From contig CAVOII010000010.1 in assembly GCA_963696025.1 (NCBI GenBank), forward strand, positions 248,001-312,000: 64,000 nucleotides of DNA, in the 5' to 3' direction. The notes beneath the pieces were generated by a model. The model did not search any database. It was not told the DNA's origin and saw only the letters and a program-made list of their open reading frames with translations. Below, piece by piece: positions 17,759 to 27,003 of the stretch. The translations under genes were made by a program, and so were the position numbers. Source of the DNA: JABCYV01 sp963696025 (lineage in GTDB: Bacteria; Acidobacteriota; Terriglobia; Terriglobales; Acidobacteriaceae). Within the stretch, counting starts at the first letter, position 1. Each line of letters starts with the position of its first letter.

Positions 17759-18403
17759 CTACGGCGTGAAGTCTTCCAATTTCTCTTCAATAAGATCGAA
17801 TGGCTTCGCTACCTGATCCGATACGGTACGCCCAGCGCAAAGGGCTAGACTGCACTTGCCGTTCTTCTCCGCAAGTTTCGCCACCACTGCACGCATATGA
17901 GCACCGCTAGTCAGTACGTCATCGACAACCACAATATCGGCATGGGGCAATGTCTTGGTAATGACGAGATGTTTGTAAAAGTAAGCTGTATCACGAGCAC
18001 CACCTTTATGGCTCGGGGTCATGGTCTTAGACCATCTGAGTCCATCCCAAACCACAGCCCCTTGCAATCGAGAAGCTATTGCATCTGCCAACCGATACGT
18101 GGGTGAAACAATTCCACCATTCGCCACGCATTTGCTCGAAGGAAGAGGTGCAAACACAAGAGGACGCACTTTGTGCTTGCGCTTGATGTAGGCAGATGCC
18201 ATCTCTCCAAACCAATCAACGGCTGAGTCGCGATTACTTTCTTCCAAGCGGTGCCACGTGCTACCGACAAGAATGTTGGCAAAGCCCTTGATCGGCTCTC
18301 GCTTGAAAGCCTTTATGAACTTGTTTGCGTTGTGATCGCCACGACGCCAAGGCAAGCTTATATCGGTCAGGTACGCACAAAAGCAGACTGCCGTGACAGC
18401 CAT
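17759..18403 (-). CDS. ComF-like phosphoribosyltransferase
   Basis: A 214-residue type I PRTase-fold protein. The PRPP-binding loop is 'DIVVVDDVLTSGAHMRAVV' near residues 155-173, and 'LVFAPLPSSK' marks the preceding strand. The N-terminal zinc ribbon of true ComF is missing; instead 'VCFCAYLTDISLPWRRGDHNANKFIKAFK' starts the protein. It follows the DprA-like gene by 19 bases on the same strand, so the two form an operon. No PRPP-pathway or competence genes are nearby. The pairing with a DprA-like protein is discussed as a finding. Confidence 0.85.
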   Translation of the reverse strand: MAVTAVCFCAYLTDISLPWRRGDHNANKFIKAFKREPIKGFANILVGSTWHRLEESNRDSAVDWFGEMASAYIKRKHKVRPLVFAPLPSSKCVANGGIVSPTYRLADAIASRLQGAVVWDGLRWSKTMTPSHKGGARDTAYFYKHLVITKTLPHADIVVVDDVLTSGAHMRAVVAKLAEKNGKCSLALCAGRTVSDQVAKPFDLIEEKLEDFTP

Positions 18404-18422
18404 TCTTAGTCAAACTCCCCGT

Positions 18423-19181
18423 TTAGACTTCCAGGGCCTGAAGAACATCATCTGTCACCGACAACGTGCGCGTCTTTGGATAGCTGCTAAATCTTTGCGG
18501 CCAACTCAGAGAGGGGTTTTCAATCACGCTTTTTGAAATGAATAGCCACCTGTCAAGGCGAACGCATTCGGCGGCCTGATGCAGACTTCCAGATGTGTCG
18601 CCCGCCTCCGTTATCGCTGTTGCATCGGAAATGGCGGCCATCAACTTGTTACGCTCAGGGAAGTTGCTCGGATAAACCCGTTCACCGGGAGCAAATTGTG
18701 AGATCAAGAGATGATCCCGATAGATTCGTTCCTGAAGGTGCTTATTCTCAGCTGGGTAAGAACGATCAATCGGCGTACCAATCACTGCGACAACTTTGCC
18801 GCCTACATCTATCGCGGCAGTCAGTGCCTCAGTGTCTACGCCCTTAGCGAGTCCCGACACAATGACAACTCCGGCCCGCACGAGTTCACGAGCCAAACGA
18901 CGTGATCGCGCTGCACCGTCAGCGGACACGTCGCGCGTCCCAACAATAGCTACACATTTTTTGCCCAATAAAGAAACGTCGCCCACGCACCATAATTGTT
19001 CAACCGCTTGCAGTCGAGCCTGCTGCTCTGGAACGATATTTCTCATTCCAGCGATCAATTTGCTCAGAGTGGAGATGTGAATCAGGTGTTGCGAAGGGAC
19101 AACATAACGCGCTCCGCGTCGCCGACTCATCTCACTTCTCCGGGGGCTCTGATCCGTTTGCTGAAGCTGCATAATCTCCAT
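18423..19181 (-). CDS. DprA/Smf-like Rossmann-fold protein
   Basis: A 252-residue protein with the DprA core: 'KKCVAIVGTRDVSADGAAR' (about residues 76-94), 'VVIVSGLAKGVDTEALTAAI', 'VIGTPIDRSYPAENKHLQERI' and 'SNFPERNKLMAAISDATAITEAGDTSGSLHQAAEC'. DprA loads RecA on ssDNA during transformation, but this copy lacks the usual 'DAAAH' (here 'DTEALT') and the C-terminal winged helix. It may therefore be a DprA-like sensor or nucleotide-binding protein. First gene of a two-gene operon with the PRTase. ATG choices at residues 1, 4 and 19 remain open. Confidence 0.85.
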   Translation of the reverse strand: MEIMQLQQTDQSPRRSEMSRRRGARYVVPSQHLIHISTLSKLIAGMRNIVPEQQARLQAVEQLWCVGDVSLLGKKCVAIVGTRDVSADGAARSRRLARELVRAGVVIVSGLAKGVDTEALTAAIDVGGKVVAVIGTPIDRSYPAENKHLQERIYRDHLLISQFAPGERVYPSNFPERNKLMAAISDATAITEAGDTSGSLHQAAECVRLDRWLFISKSVIENPSLSWPQRFSSYPKTRTLSVTDDVLQALEV

Positions 19182-19797
19182 TTCTTACAAGTTCAAATGA
19201 GCATAGATGCAGTGCCCGCAGCAAGAGTTTAATAACGGCGAAAACCTAACCGTTGTGTGGAATATTCTGGTAACTCCCATTTTCGCAATAAGATGCACAT
19301 GCCTCAATAGAGATGCATCAGACTGGTAACAATTTTTGGTTTTCTAACCTATCTTTCTGTGCTCCTCAGTGACGAGATTGTTAAATGGCATCGGTTTCGC
19401 TTCCCAGCAGTTGAACCTGTACCCAAATCGTCAAGAAGCGGGTCGGCATTTCTTGGGTGGCTCGAACCAATTCTTAGGCGCACCTTAGAATTTCCTATCG
19501 GGAAGGCAAAGCGTTGCCCAAAACTGTGCCCATCTGTTCCAGGCAGGCTCCCCCTAAAAGCTTGTCTCCGGGTTAGGCGAACTGGTTAGCGTCGTGTCGG
19601 CATTCACGCGTGGGCACGGCGCGCTCAGATTACTCAAATCGGCGAGCGTTCAACGCTCTTTTCGATGTGCCCACTTTTGTGCCTACCCTGTGGGTACTTC
19701 CCTACTAGTTGGTATCCCTCGCCGACTCCGCACCTGCTTCCTATCTGGCTGATATTATAGCTACCAAGGGATATGGACAGCTACTGGCGAGATGATG
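19182..19797. other. Intergenic region before the tRNA-Asn fragment
   Basis: About 600 bases with no recognisable gene. Short open frames on the plus strand (for example 19359-19589) have no family resemblance. The first part should contain the promoter of the DprA/PRTase operon, reading leftward; the rest lies at an integration boundary and may be decayed island sequence. Confidence 0.4.
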
Positions 19798-19851
<54 letters not shown>

Positions 19852-19929
19852 TTCTTTTCCCGCATGAAACCTGCCTGCTTTTGATTTCTTGTCTGAATTG
19901 TACTAGCCTCCCCGGCTGGGTGAGGACTA

Positions 19930-21056
19930 ATGGACATCACCATTTACCGGCGTCATTCGGCGGATTGTCCTGAGAAGGACAACCGCTACGCACCCCCGGT
20001 GCGGCTGCCCACTTTCGTTCCAATTCAACTGGAAACAGGCTTCTACCACTCTGGAACGGCAAGAAGTTAAAACGGGGCCAGAACAAGTGGACTGCCAACA
20101 CCCGGTCGTGGTCGGAAGCCCAGACCAATGCCAAGAAGTTGGAAAAGGACTTGGAAAACCTGCTCCAAGGCAAAACCGTCCGCCACGGAGTCACGGTCGA
20201 AGCCGCTATCAAAGAGTGGCTGGAATTCCGTGAGAAGAACAGACTCACCAACACGAAGCCGAATCTCATGGGACGGAAGCTCATCGAATGGTGCGAGAAT
20301 AACGAGATTTTGATCCTGACGGCGATCACTACAGATCGAGTGATGAAGTTTCGCGTGGCACTGCCGTTCCGCACGGGAGACAGCAGCAGCCTCAAGGTGC
20401 ATTGGGCCGTCATCAACGGATTCTTCAATTGGGCACAAGGGATGGGATACATCGACACGAATCCCATCCCCACATCCAGGCAGAATCCGCAGTTCGCCAT
20501 TCGGTACGCCAAGAAGGAAGTGAAGCCGCCGACCAAGAAGCAGATTGAAAAAGTCCTAGCCACGGCTACTGGGCGAGTCAAGCTGCTTGCGCAACTCATG
20601 CGTGAGACGGCGATGGCTCTGGTGGACGCTCAAAAGTTCGATCCGGCGAATCTGGAAGACGGCACGTTGATCCGCAACAATCGCCACAAGACGCACGAGC
20701 GGTTCCGTGTTCGCATCTCGTCCTCGTTGGCGAAGCAGCTAGAGGCTCTAGGTTCCCCGGCTTTCCCCGGCACGTATCGGGAATGGCGCGAACGACTCTA
20801 CAAAGTCTTCCGTCAAGCTGGTGTGAAGATGACACCGCACGGCTTCCGTCACTTCCGCATCAGCGAGTGGTTGGCGCAAGGGCTGTCAGTGGCCGCCGTG
20901 AGCAAGTGGGTCGGCACGTCAGAGAAGGAAATCCGCAAGACATACGAGCACTGGATTAAGGAAGCAGAAGACCGTTTGGACGAAGTGCAGAAGCAAGCGT
21001 GGCTGGCGCAAGGGCTAGACGAGAACGGGAACCAGAAGAAACAACACTTTCAGTAA
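19930..21056 (+). pseudogene. Tyrosine-recombinase integrase with two frameshifts
   Basis: The intact part (ATG 20139, 305 residues) has a SAM-like core-binding domain and a catalytic domain ending 'HGFRHFRISEWLAQGLSVAAVSKWVGT...TYEHW', with the H-x-x-R and the Tyr nucleophile. The N-terminal arm-type domain is present upstream but in three frames: 'MDITIYRRHSADCPEKDNRYAP' from ATG 19930, then 'RCGCP...FNWKQASTTL', then 'GKKLKRGQNKWTANTRSW'. One extra C in the run 19993-19997 and one extra A at 20055-20056 explain both shifts. Either a dead gene or two sequencing errors; without the arm domain the enzyme is unlikely to work. Confidence 0.8.
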
Positions 21057-21342
21057 CACTTAGTTAGAAAGTGCTGGTGCCGGGAGGGGGAATTTATTTT
21101 TGGCACCCCAATTTTCCCTTAATACTGGCAAAATGGACGCCCATCAATGACTTGGAGATCAGGCCAACGGCCCGGTTTTGGCCCTTCTGAGCGTCAATTC
21201 CCCCACTCGCGACGATTGGCCTGCAATCCGCAAAACGCTATCCTCAATTACGTCTGCGCAATCGCGCTGCGGGCGCCCAGCAAAACGAAGCAGCAGTCCG
21301 TCCGCTGCCGTGAGCAGCTATTATGGAGGCGGGAGGCGACAC

Positions 21343-23073
21343 TTGATTTCTGCTGGCTCGCGTAGCTTGCCTGGGCGCAATTTATCCGTTGCCTTTTGGT
21401 TGTGGTTGACATTCGTCACAGCCGTTCCAATCGGAGCGGCGCAGACAAAAGGCGGTCTTGGGGGCGCAGGGGCAGTACAGAAACTGCCCGAGACAGAAAG
21501 GGCGCTACGAGCGAACGTTCAGTCGGGTCGCCTGGACGACCTGCGCTGGCCAAACTTCTCTGACTATCGCGCCCATGTTGACAATTTCTATCGTCCTTCG
21601 GGATATGCGTTGACCTGGATTAAGGGGAACGCTCCGACAAAGCGCGCACGAGAGATGGTTGAAATACTCCGGAGGAGCGACGCAGAAGGTCTCAATCCGG
21701 AAGACTATGACGGGCACCGGTGGGTGGAGCGGTTCGCTCACCTGGAAAGCTCGCACAGTCCCGAGGGTGAAGCGCGATTCGACGTTGCCCTGACTGTGTG
21801 CGCGATGCGCTACATCTCCGATGTGCGTATCGGCAGGATCAACCCGAAGCACTTCCAATTCGGCCTGGACGTCGAACACAAGAAGCTCGACCTGCCGAGC
21901 TTCCTGCGGGAACTCGTTTCCGAGCAGACTGGCCTCGAAGCACGGCTGGCCGAAATCGAGCCTCCGTTCGCAGAATACAAGGCGACTCGCCAAGCCTTGC
22001 TCAAGTATATGGAGTTGGCGAAAGAAGACGATGGCGAGAAGTTGCCACAGCCACCTGGCATTCTGTTCGCGGGAGGTCTCTACGAAGGCATTTCGCGACT
22101 TGCAAGCCGGCTGCGCCTGATCGGTGATTTGCCGCAGGATGCGATCATCCCGGCCGACTCAAAAGTGTATGAGGGGCCGCTGGTGGACGCGGTCAAGCGA
22201 TTTCAAAAACGCCACGGCCTGACCCCCAACGGATACCTGACGGTAGATACAGTCGAGCAGCTTAACGTTCCCTTGCACTCCCGCGTGGAGCAGTTGCAGC
22301 TGACCCTTGAACGATATCGCTGGCTGCGCTACAGCTTCACGCAGCCTCCTGTGGTGGTCAACCTTCCCGAGTACCGCTTGAGAGCCTTCGATCGGGACGG
22401 CCGGGTGGGGCTCGCCATGAATGTCAATGTAGGGGACGCCTACGATTTCCAGACACCGGTCTTCGAGAGCAGCATCCGCTACTTGGTCTTTCGCCCGTAT
22501 TGGAATGTACCGCCCAGGATTCTCCGCAACGAAGTCATTCCGGATACTGCGGAGGATCGGAGCTATATCGTTGATAACGACATGGAGGTAACCACGCTCG
22601 CTGGCCAGGTGGTCGCTTCCGGCCCCATTAGCGACAGCGTGCTCCAACAACTCCTTACCGGCAAGCTGACGGTGCGGCAGAAACCCGGGCCAGAAAACGC
22701 TCTGGGGCTGGTCAAGATCATCTTTCCCAACGAGCATCACGTTTACCTGCACGATACGCCGGAGAGCGTCGACATGTTTTCCCAGGAACATCGAGCACTC
22801 AGTCACGGTTGCATTCACCTGCAAGAACCGGCGGAACTTGCTGCCTGGCTGCTCAAGGACAAGCCGGAATGGAACCTTGAACGGGTGGAACACGCGATGC
22901 ACGAGGGACGGGATAACATCACGGTGTATCTTACAAAGCCGGTTCCCATCTTGATTGTGTACGGAACTGCGATTGTCGAAGAAAATGGTGAAGTGCGCTT
23001 CTATCGAGATATCTATGGCCACGATGCGGCGCTGGAAACCGCACTGGCGAAAGGCTACCCCTATCCAAAATGA
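21343..23073 (+). CDS. L,D-transpeptidase (YcbB/LdtD type)
   Basis: A periplasmic enzyme that makes 3-3 peptidoglycan crosslinks. Architecture: signal peptide, an alpha-helical scaffold domain ('YALTWIKGNAPTKRAREMVEILRRSDAEGLNPEDYD'), a peptidoglycan-binding segment ('AVKRFQKRHGLTPNGYLTVDTVEQLN'), and a YkuD catalytic domain with 'HLYL'-like 'HVYLHDTPE' and 'SHGCIHLQEPAEL', whose Cys is the nucleophile. TTG 21343 is preferred: GGGAGG at 21331-21336 lies six bases upstream, and the resulting N-terminus is a good signal peptide ending 'PIGAAQ'. That gives 576 residues; the frame is open to 21178. Confidence 0.9.
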   Translation: MISAGSRSLPGRNLSVAFWLWLTFVTAVPIGAAQTKGGLGGAGAVQKLPETERALRANVQSGRLDDLRWPNFSDYRAHVDNFYRPSGYALTWIKGNAPTKRAREMVEILRRSDAEGLNPEDYDGHRWVERFAHLESSHSPEGEARFDVALTVCAMRYISDVRIGRINPKHFQFGLDVEHKKLDLPSFLRELVSEQTGLEARLAEIEPPFAEYKATRQALLKYMELAKEDDGEKLPQPPGILFAGGLYEGISRLASRLRLIGDLPQDAIIPADSKVYEGPLVDAVKRFQKRHGLTPNGYLTVDTVEQLNVPLHSRVEQLQLTLERYRWLRYSFTQPPVVVNLPEYRLRAFDRDGRVGLAMNVNVGDAYDFQTPVFESSIRYLVFRPYWNVPPRILRNEVIPDTAEDRSYIVDNDMEVTTLAGQVVASGPISDSVLQQLLTGKLTVRQKPGPENALGLVKIIFPNEHHVYLHDTPESVDMFSQEHRALSHGCIHLQEPAELAAWLLKDKPEWNLERVEHAMHEGRDNITVYLTKPVPILIVYGTAIVEENGEVRFYRDIYGHDAALETALAKGYPYPK

Positions 23074-23082
23074 GTAGAGGAC

Positions 23083-23595
23083 TCACGGCTTGATTTCAAT
23101 GGGAGTCCCATCCGGCACCGCGCGAAAGATCTCATCAATCTCTGGATCGGTTACCGCAATGCAACCATCGGTCCAGTCCTCGAATGCTTGGTTGCGTGAT
23201 GGCTCGTATCCATTCGGCAATCCGTGCAGGAAAATATCACCCCCAGGCGAAACTCCAAGTCTCCGGGCCCGCGCCCGGTCATCTGCGTTCGGATAGGAGA
23301 CGTGAATCGAGCGGTGAAACTTGCTCCGCTGATTATGCCGATCAAGCAGGTAGCTGCCTTCCGGAGTCTTGTGATCTCCCTGGAGGGTTTTTGGGCCCAG
23401 GGGATCTGTGCCCAGAGCAATGCGATAGGTTTTCAGCACCTTGTCGCTCTTCATCAGCATGAGCTTGCGCTCACTTTTCAGCACGACTACTTTGTCAGCA
23501 ACGTCGGAGGAGCGAAGGGGGGCATCGGCCGCTAGTACCAGGCCAGTTCCGGCCAACCCGCAGAATAGAACCAGCACCATCCCCTTCGGCATCAT
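23083..23595 (-). CDS. Small L,D-transpeptidase (YkuD)
   Basis: A secreted YkuD-domain protein of about 170 residues. After a signal peptide (MMPKGMVLVLFCGLAGTGLVLA) the domain runs from 'VVVLKSERKLMLMKSDKVLKTYRIALG' to 'IFLHGLPNG...DWTDGCIAVTDPEIDEI', with the catalytic His and Cys in place. It converges on the larger L,D-transpeptidase with only nine bases between stops. The frame is open upstream to 23724, but that part overlaps the neighbouring gene and lacks a signal peptide, so ATG 23595 (or 23592) is chosen. Confidence 0.88.
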   Translation of the reverse strand: MMPKGMVLVLFCGLAGTGLVLAADAPLRSSDVADKVVVLKSERKLMLMKSDKVLKTYRIALGTDPLGPKTLQGDHKTPEGSYLLDRHNQRSKFHRSIHVSYPNADDRARARRLGVSPGGDIFLHGLPNGYEPSRNQAFEDWTDGCIAVTDPEIDEIFRAVPDGTPIEIKP

Positions 23596-23692
23596 CCTCG
23601 ATATTTGAAAGCCATGCACGAGCGAGCGCGGGAGGGTGGCGAGGGATATCAGGACCGCAACTTTGTTTGGGTCGAGGCGGAACGAATCGCGA

Positions 23693-24724
23693 CTACCGGC
23701 ACGCGTCGCTGGAAAAGTTTTCATGGCCTCTGCCCGTGCGACAAGCGTGCTCTGTCAACAGGACTCGCCCCACTTCCCAAGCTTCGTTCTTGTAATAAGC
23801 CTCCGCAGCCTTTCTTTGGGCCCGTACGGCATCGTTCGTGATGCCCTCGTAGATCGCCTCCACGTACCAGACTCCGCCCCTTCCATCCAAAACGTTCACG
23901 GTTAGTTTGCTACAAGTCTCCGGTTTGCAATCTCCCCATTTGCTTACTACAAGCTTTCTGGCCACCTCTTCATCTAGCACAGCGAATGGCTTCTCTTTAA
24001 GTTCGTTGGTTTCCACCACAAAGTATCGCGACCGGCTGACCGAAGCTGGAACTGCAAAGCTTTCCCACGGATAGCGCTCTCCATAGTTCACGACGATCGT
24101 TCCGTCGCGGATCTCCATCGCCCGAGGCGCAATACGGTCGCCGATGAGAATTGCGTTCGTGCCGCGATATCCGTCTTTGGTCCTTAGGGCTGCGGCGACA
24201 TAATAAAAGGATCCGCTACCGTCGGCATTCTGAACCAGTAGCACAAGAACGTCGTCCCGCCCATCTCCATTCAAGTCACCTGTTGCAGTTGCATCGAAAA
24301 TCCTGGTGGTTGCAATGGTGGCCGACCCCGGTGCCGCTTGCTTTTCGGATTGACCCTCTTTCAGTACGACGGATTTGCCATCTATTTGATACTCGCTGTT
24401 CGCAGCGTCTTTACCGGTCATCTGCGTTGCAAACTTGCAGACCGGGACGCACTGCATCGTGCAGGGTCCCGGATTCAGTTCATGACGGCAAGCCGACCCG
24501 CACTCGTCGAAGTGCCCGCCGGTTGTGCCGCACCACTCCCTGCTCGCGTATTCACATTCGTTGTATTTCTCAAGCCACGTGCCATCGTTCTGGGCGCACG
24601 ATTCAGGTAGTTGTTGAGCTCGGGTGGGCGAGGGCACTACTGCACACACACACGCTAAAAAAATTGCGAACGACACAGCAGATGAAAGTGCACTCCGGGG
24701 TCCTGACATTCTGTCACTCGACAT
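23693..24724 (-). CDS. Secreted Cys-rich protein with FG-GAP-like repeat
   Basis: A 343-residue exported protein: signal peptide to about residue 36 ('PSPTRAQQ'), a Cys-rich segment (residues 43-96, nine or so Cys, 'CGSACRHELNPGPCTMQCVPVCKF'), then a domain with 'ATATGDLNGDGRDDVLVLLVQ', the Ca-binding DxNxDGxxD loop of FG-GAP/VCBS repeats. The first half resembles protease-inhibitor-like Cys modules only in spacing. I recognise no named family and assign no function. It reads in the same direction as the small L,D-transpeptidase, about 100 bases upstream of it. Confidence 0.6.
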   Translation of the reverse strand: MSSDRMSGPRSALSSAVSFAIFLACVCAVVPSPTRAQQLPESCAQNDGTWLEKYNECEYASREWCGTTGGHFDECGSACRHELNPGPCTMQCVPVCKFATQMTGKDAANSEYQIDGKSVVLKEGQSEKQAAPGSATIATTRIFDATATGDLNGDGRDDVLVLLVQNADGSGSFYYVAAALRTKDGYRGTNAILIGDRIAPRAMEIRDGTIVVNYGERYPWESFAVPASVSRSRYFVVETNELKEKPFAVLDEEVARKLVVSKWGDCKPETCSKLTVNVLDGRGGVWYVEAIYEGITNDAVRAQRKAAEAYYKNEAWEVGRVLLTEHACRTGRGHENFSSDACR

Positions 24725-25149
24725 GTTTGGGGTTCTCGTCAGTTGTGATTACAGGGAGACGGATCCTTTTTACGGTGGTCAACTGAATCTCGACTACTGG
24801 CAGAATTCCCAGGTGGCAATTCTCTGGTAGACGGAGAGATGGTGGCCCTCGACAGCGCGAGCCATTTCACCTAGCGAAACTGTGACATACAGCAAACACC
24901 GGATTGACTCTTGACACAATCCGTGGCGCCGGATACGATTCGGGGCCTGTGAATCCCACTCGTCTTGCTAGGGCAGCCAAATATTCCTTTATTGTTCAGG
25001 GGCCCGCTATGCTGACGAAAACTACCCCTACGTAGGTCCCTGCAGTGTTCGTGGCTGGGCGATCGTCAGCCGACAGGTCGACCGCGCTAACGATCGCAAT
25101 TGGCATCATCGAGTGAAGGCACGACAACGGGTTGGAACGGATTACCGTC
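24725..25149. other. Intergenic region without recognised gene
   Basis: More than 400 bases in which neither strand shows a gene I can support. It marks the transition from the cell-wall genes to the accessory block that starts near 25.5 kb. Confidence 0.35.
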
Positions 25150-25431
25150 ATGACGAACGTAGGTTTTTGGTTTCTCGTCGGTTCTGCCTTCATCAGCGCT
25201 GCCGTGATCGGATGGGTATGTTTCCTCGAGCTCACCTATCAGCTTGAACGGCGGCGTTCTCGCCAACGTGCCGCCACAATTAGTCTTGCTGGACTTCAAA
25301 CCGCCGAAGCCGCACGCGAGATTTCATTGCAGCCTCGGCAATCTGCACATGGCTTTCGTGAACAATCACGCAGCCCGTGCGCGGAACCTGAAGCTAAGAT
25401 TGCCCATGTGTCGGCGCAAGTGGCCTCCTAA
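25150..25431 (+). CDS. Possible small single-pass membrane protein
   Basis: An open frame of 93 codons from ATG 25150 with one convincing transmembrane helix ('FWFLVGSAFISAAVIGWVCFL', residues 5-25) followed by a basic stretch 'ERRRSRQRAA' that would face the cytoplasm. The C-terminal half looks of low complexity and other frames are also open here. No family is recognised; the gene may be spurious. Confidence 0.3.
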   Translation: MTNVGFWFLVGSAFISAAVIGWVCFLELTYQLERRRSRQRAATISLAGLQTAEAAREISLQPRQSAHGFREQSRSPCAEPEAKIAHVSAQVAS

Positions 25432-25525
25432 AAGCACACTAAGTCCTAAACATGTTCTCTTCACCTCGAGGAGCCTCGGTTGAAAGATGCCGCGCCGCGA
25501 TCATCCGGACCACCACGGAGACCGG

Positions 25526-25715
25526 CTATGATTGATGCAATTCGTCCAGACGCTTGCGAAAGTTTTTCGCCCAGGTGCGAAATGCAGCCTCAATGTCTCC
25601 CCATTTCTTGTAGGCGTTAAATCCGCTGAACCACCTGCGGCCGCCCTTGCCGGTTACGAAGGCTACCATTCGCTCCCCCGATACGGAGTCGGTCATCATC
25701 TCCCCTTCCACTGGT
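25526..25715 (-). pseudogene. 3' fragment of the DUF3313-like gene
   Basis: About 60 codons ('DSVSGERMVAFVTGKGG...KKWGDIEAAFRTWAKNFRKRLDELHQS') match the C-terminus of the complete gene at 35181-35978 with few changes. DNA similarity starts before the stop (about 25495) and ends abruptly near 25715, where an unrelated fragment on the other strand begins. No start codon or N-terminal half is present. By eye the two DNA copies are about 90% identical. Confidence 0.85.
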
Positions 25716-26098
25716 CTGGAAATTACCAGCAAGCCCACGGAGAATTTTTTGTTTGCCGCTGACAACGCGAACAACAAGGTGGATATCTACAACGATAGCT
25801 TCACACTCGTGAATTCGTTTAGAGACACAACGCTTCCCGCAGGGTTTGCGCCTTTTGGGATCCGGGACATCAACGGTCAGGTCTATGTTGCATTTGCCAG
25901 TACCTCCGGCGCTGCGGGCGGTTTCGTCGACGCCTTCGACGAAGACGGGACCCACATGAGGCGTGTTGTGCCTGAACCAAGCCTTGGGGTCTCGCCATCT
26001 CGCCAAAGAACTTTGGGGCCCACTCAGCAACGTACTGCTAGTCTTGAACAATACCAATAGCGGCACGATTAACGCGTTCAATGTCGCCACCTTCACAA
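25716..26098 (+). pseudogene. Fragment of a TIGR03118-type protein
   Basis: The translation 'FLFAADNANNKVDIYNDSFTLVNSF...APFGIRDINGQVYVAFAST' is typical of the TIGR03118 family, a beta-propeller-like secreted protein. The reading frame shifts near 25960, after which 'LWGPLSNVLLVLNNTNSGTINAFNVAT' continues in the next frame. Both the N-terminal and C-terminal parts of the roughly 350-residue family protein are missing. Confidence 0.7.
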
Positions 26099-26142
26099 AA
26101 TCTTCAAACGATGAATTTCCCCGTTCTGCGCCCTCCTCTTTC

Positions 26143-26267
26143 TCCCTGCGAACAGGGAAAAATACAGGGAAATGCCTTTTCGCTAGCAACTCATCTTGTT
26201 GCTAGGACCAAAACATTTGTGTGATGCTGACCAACGAACAGGGAATTATCAGGGAGCTGCACTCCCT
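26143..26267. repeat. Short CAGGGA repeats and hairpins
   Basis: CAGGGA(A/G) occurs at 26153, 26165, 26239 and 26250, in two pairs spaced 12 and 11 bases apart. TCCCTG-CGAA-CAGGGA (26143-26158) and AGGGAG-CTGCA-CTCCCT (26251-26267) are perfect hairpins. A non-coding repeat cluster inside the accessory block; role unknown. Confidence 0.5.
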
Positions 26268-26593
26268 GCTTGGTGTCTGAAATTTACCTGCTTCCGAATC
26301 GGCAACTATTGACAACAAGCGGTCCAGGAGATCGGCCGCCGACGATAGATTAGTGGACGGAACCTGAAGTTGTTTGACGGTTCGTTCGGGGCCTAAAGGT
26401 GGCATTCGCCGAAGGGAGTCGCTGAAACCGGACTGCGCATCTGCCCTGCAGAGAAAAAGGGCGCGAAAGCCCGATGCAGAGTCCAAAGCGACACTTTCTC
26501 TGGTCCAGTTTGAGAGCAAAAGTTGAGGAATTGCGGCTATTTCCGGCGATCTTCGGGAAAGAGCAGCCGGATTTCTCTGCAACCCAGACTGTG

Positions 26594-26627
26594 TGGCGGA
26601 GCGCGGTAGATTCGAACCGTCGGTACC
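26594..26627 (-). other. tRNA-Ser 3'-end-like fragment
   Basis: Read on the minus strand, GGTACCGACGGTTCGAATC followed by TACCGCGCTCCGCCA resembles the T arm, acceptor strand and CCA of a tRNA-Ser. The T stem has mismatches and no 5' part exists upstream. It may be a decayed attachment site at the edge of the phage-like region, or chance similarity. Confidence 0.35.
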
Positions 26628-27003
26628 AGTTCCAAATGTGCCTCTAAGGCCCGATGCAGAGGTTGTGCCCGTGGATCTTCCAAGCGCTGCATGATTCGCC
26701 TACGTCGGAAGACCTCCTCGGAGTGGCAAGTGCGCTAAACCTCCCGGGTCTGATGAACTCGCACTTCTGGAGGCCCATTCTCGCCTCTTCTCCGCATCTG
26801 AAGCGTCTCCAGCTCCACCACGGCGCGGTTCAAGGTGACGCTCGAGGTGAGCCTCATGGCGATCCAGCTTCTCCGTTGCGTCCAACGGGACGCTACTTCG
26901 AAGGCACTTCGGCTAAATCGATGGCTTTGGCGCCTTATAGAGCCCCTCCAGCTTCAAGCCACCGAAGCTACGGAATTCGCGGCTTTTTCTCGGCCGCCAA
27001 GTG
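26628..27003. other. Intergenic region without recognised gene
   Basis: Short open frames occur on both strands, but none has a family resemblance or a good start. The 13-base word GCCCGATGCAGAG occurs near 26468 and again near 26650. Confidence 0.35.
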
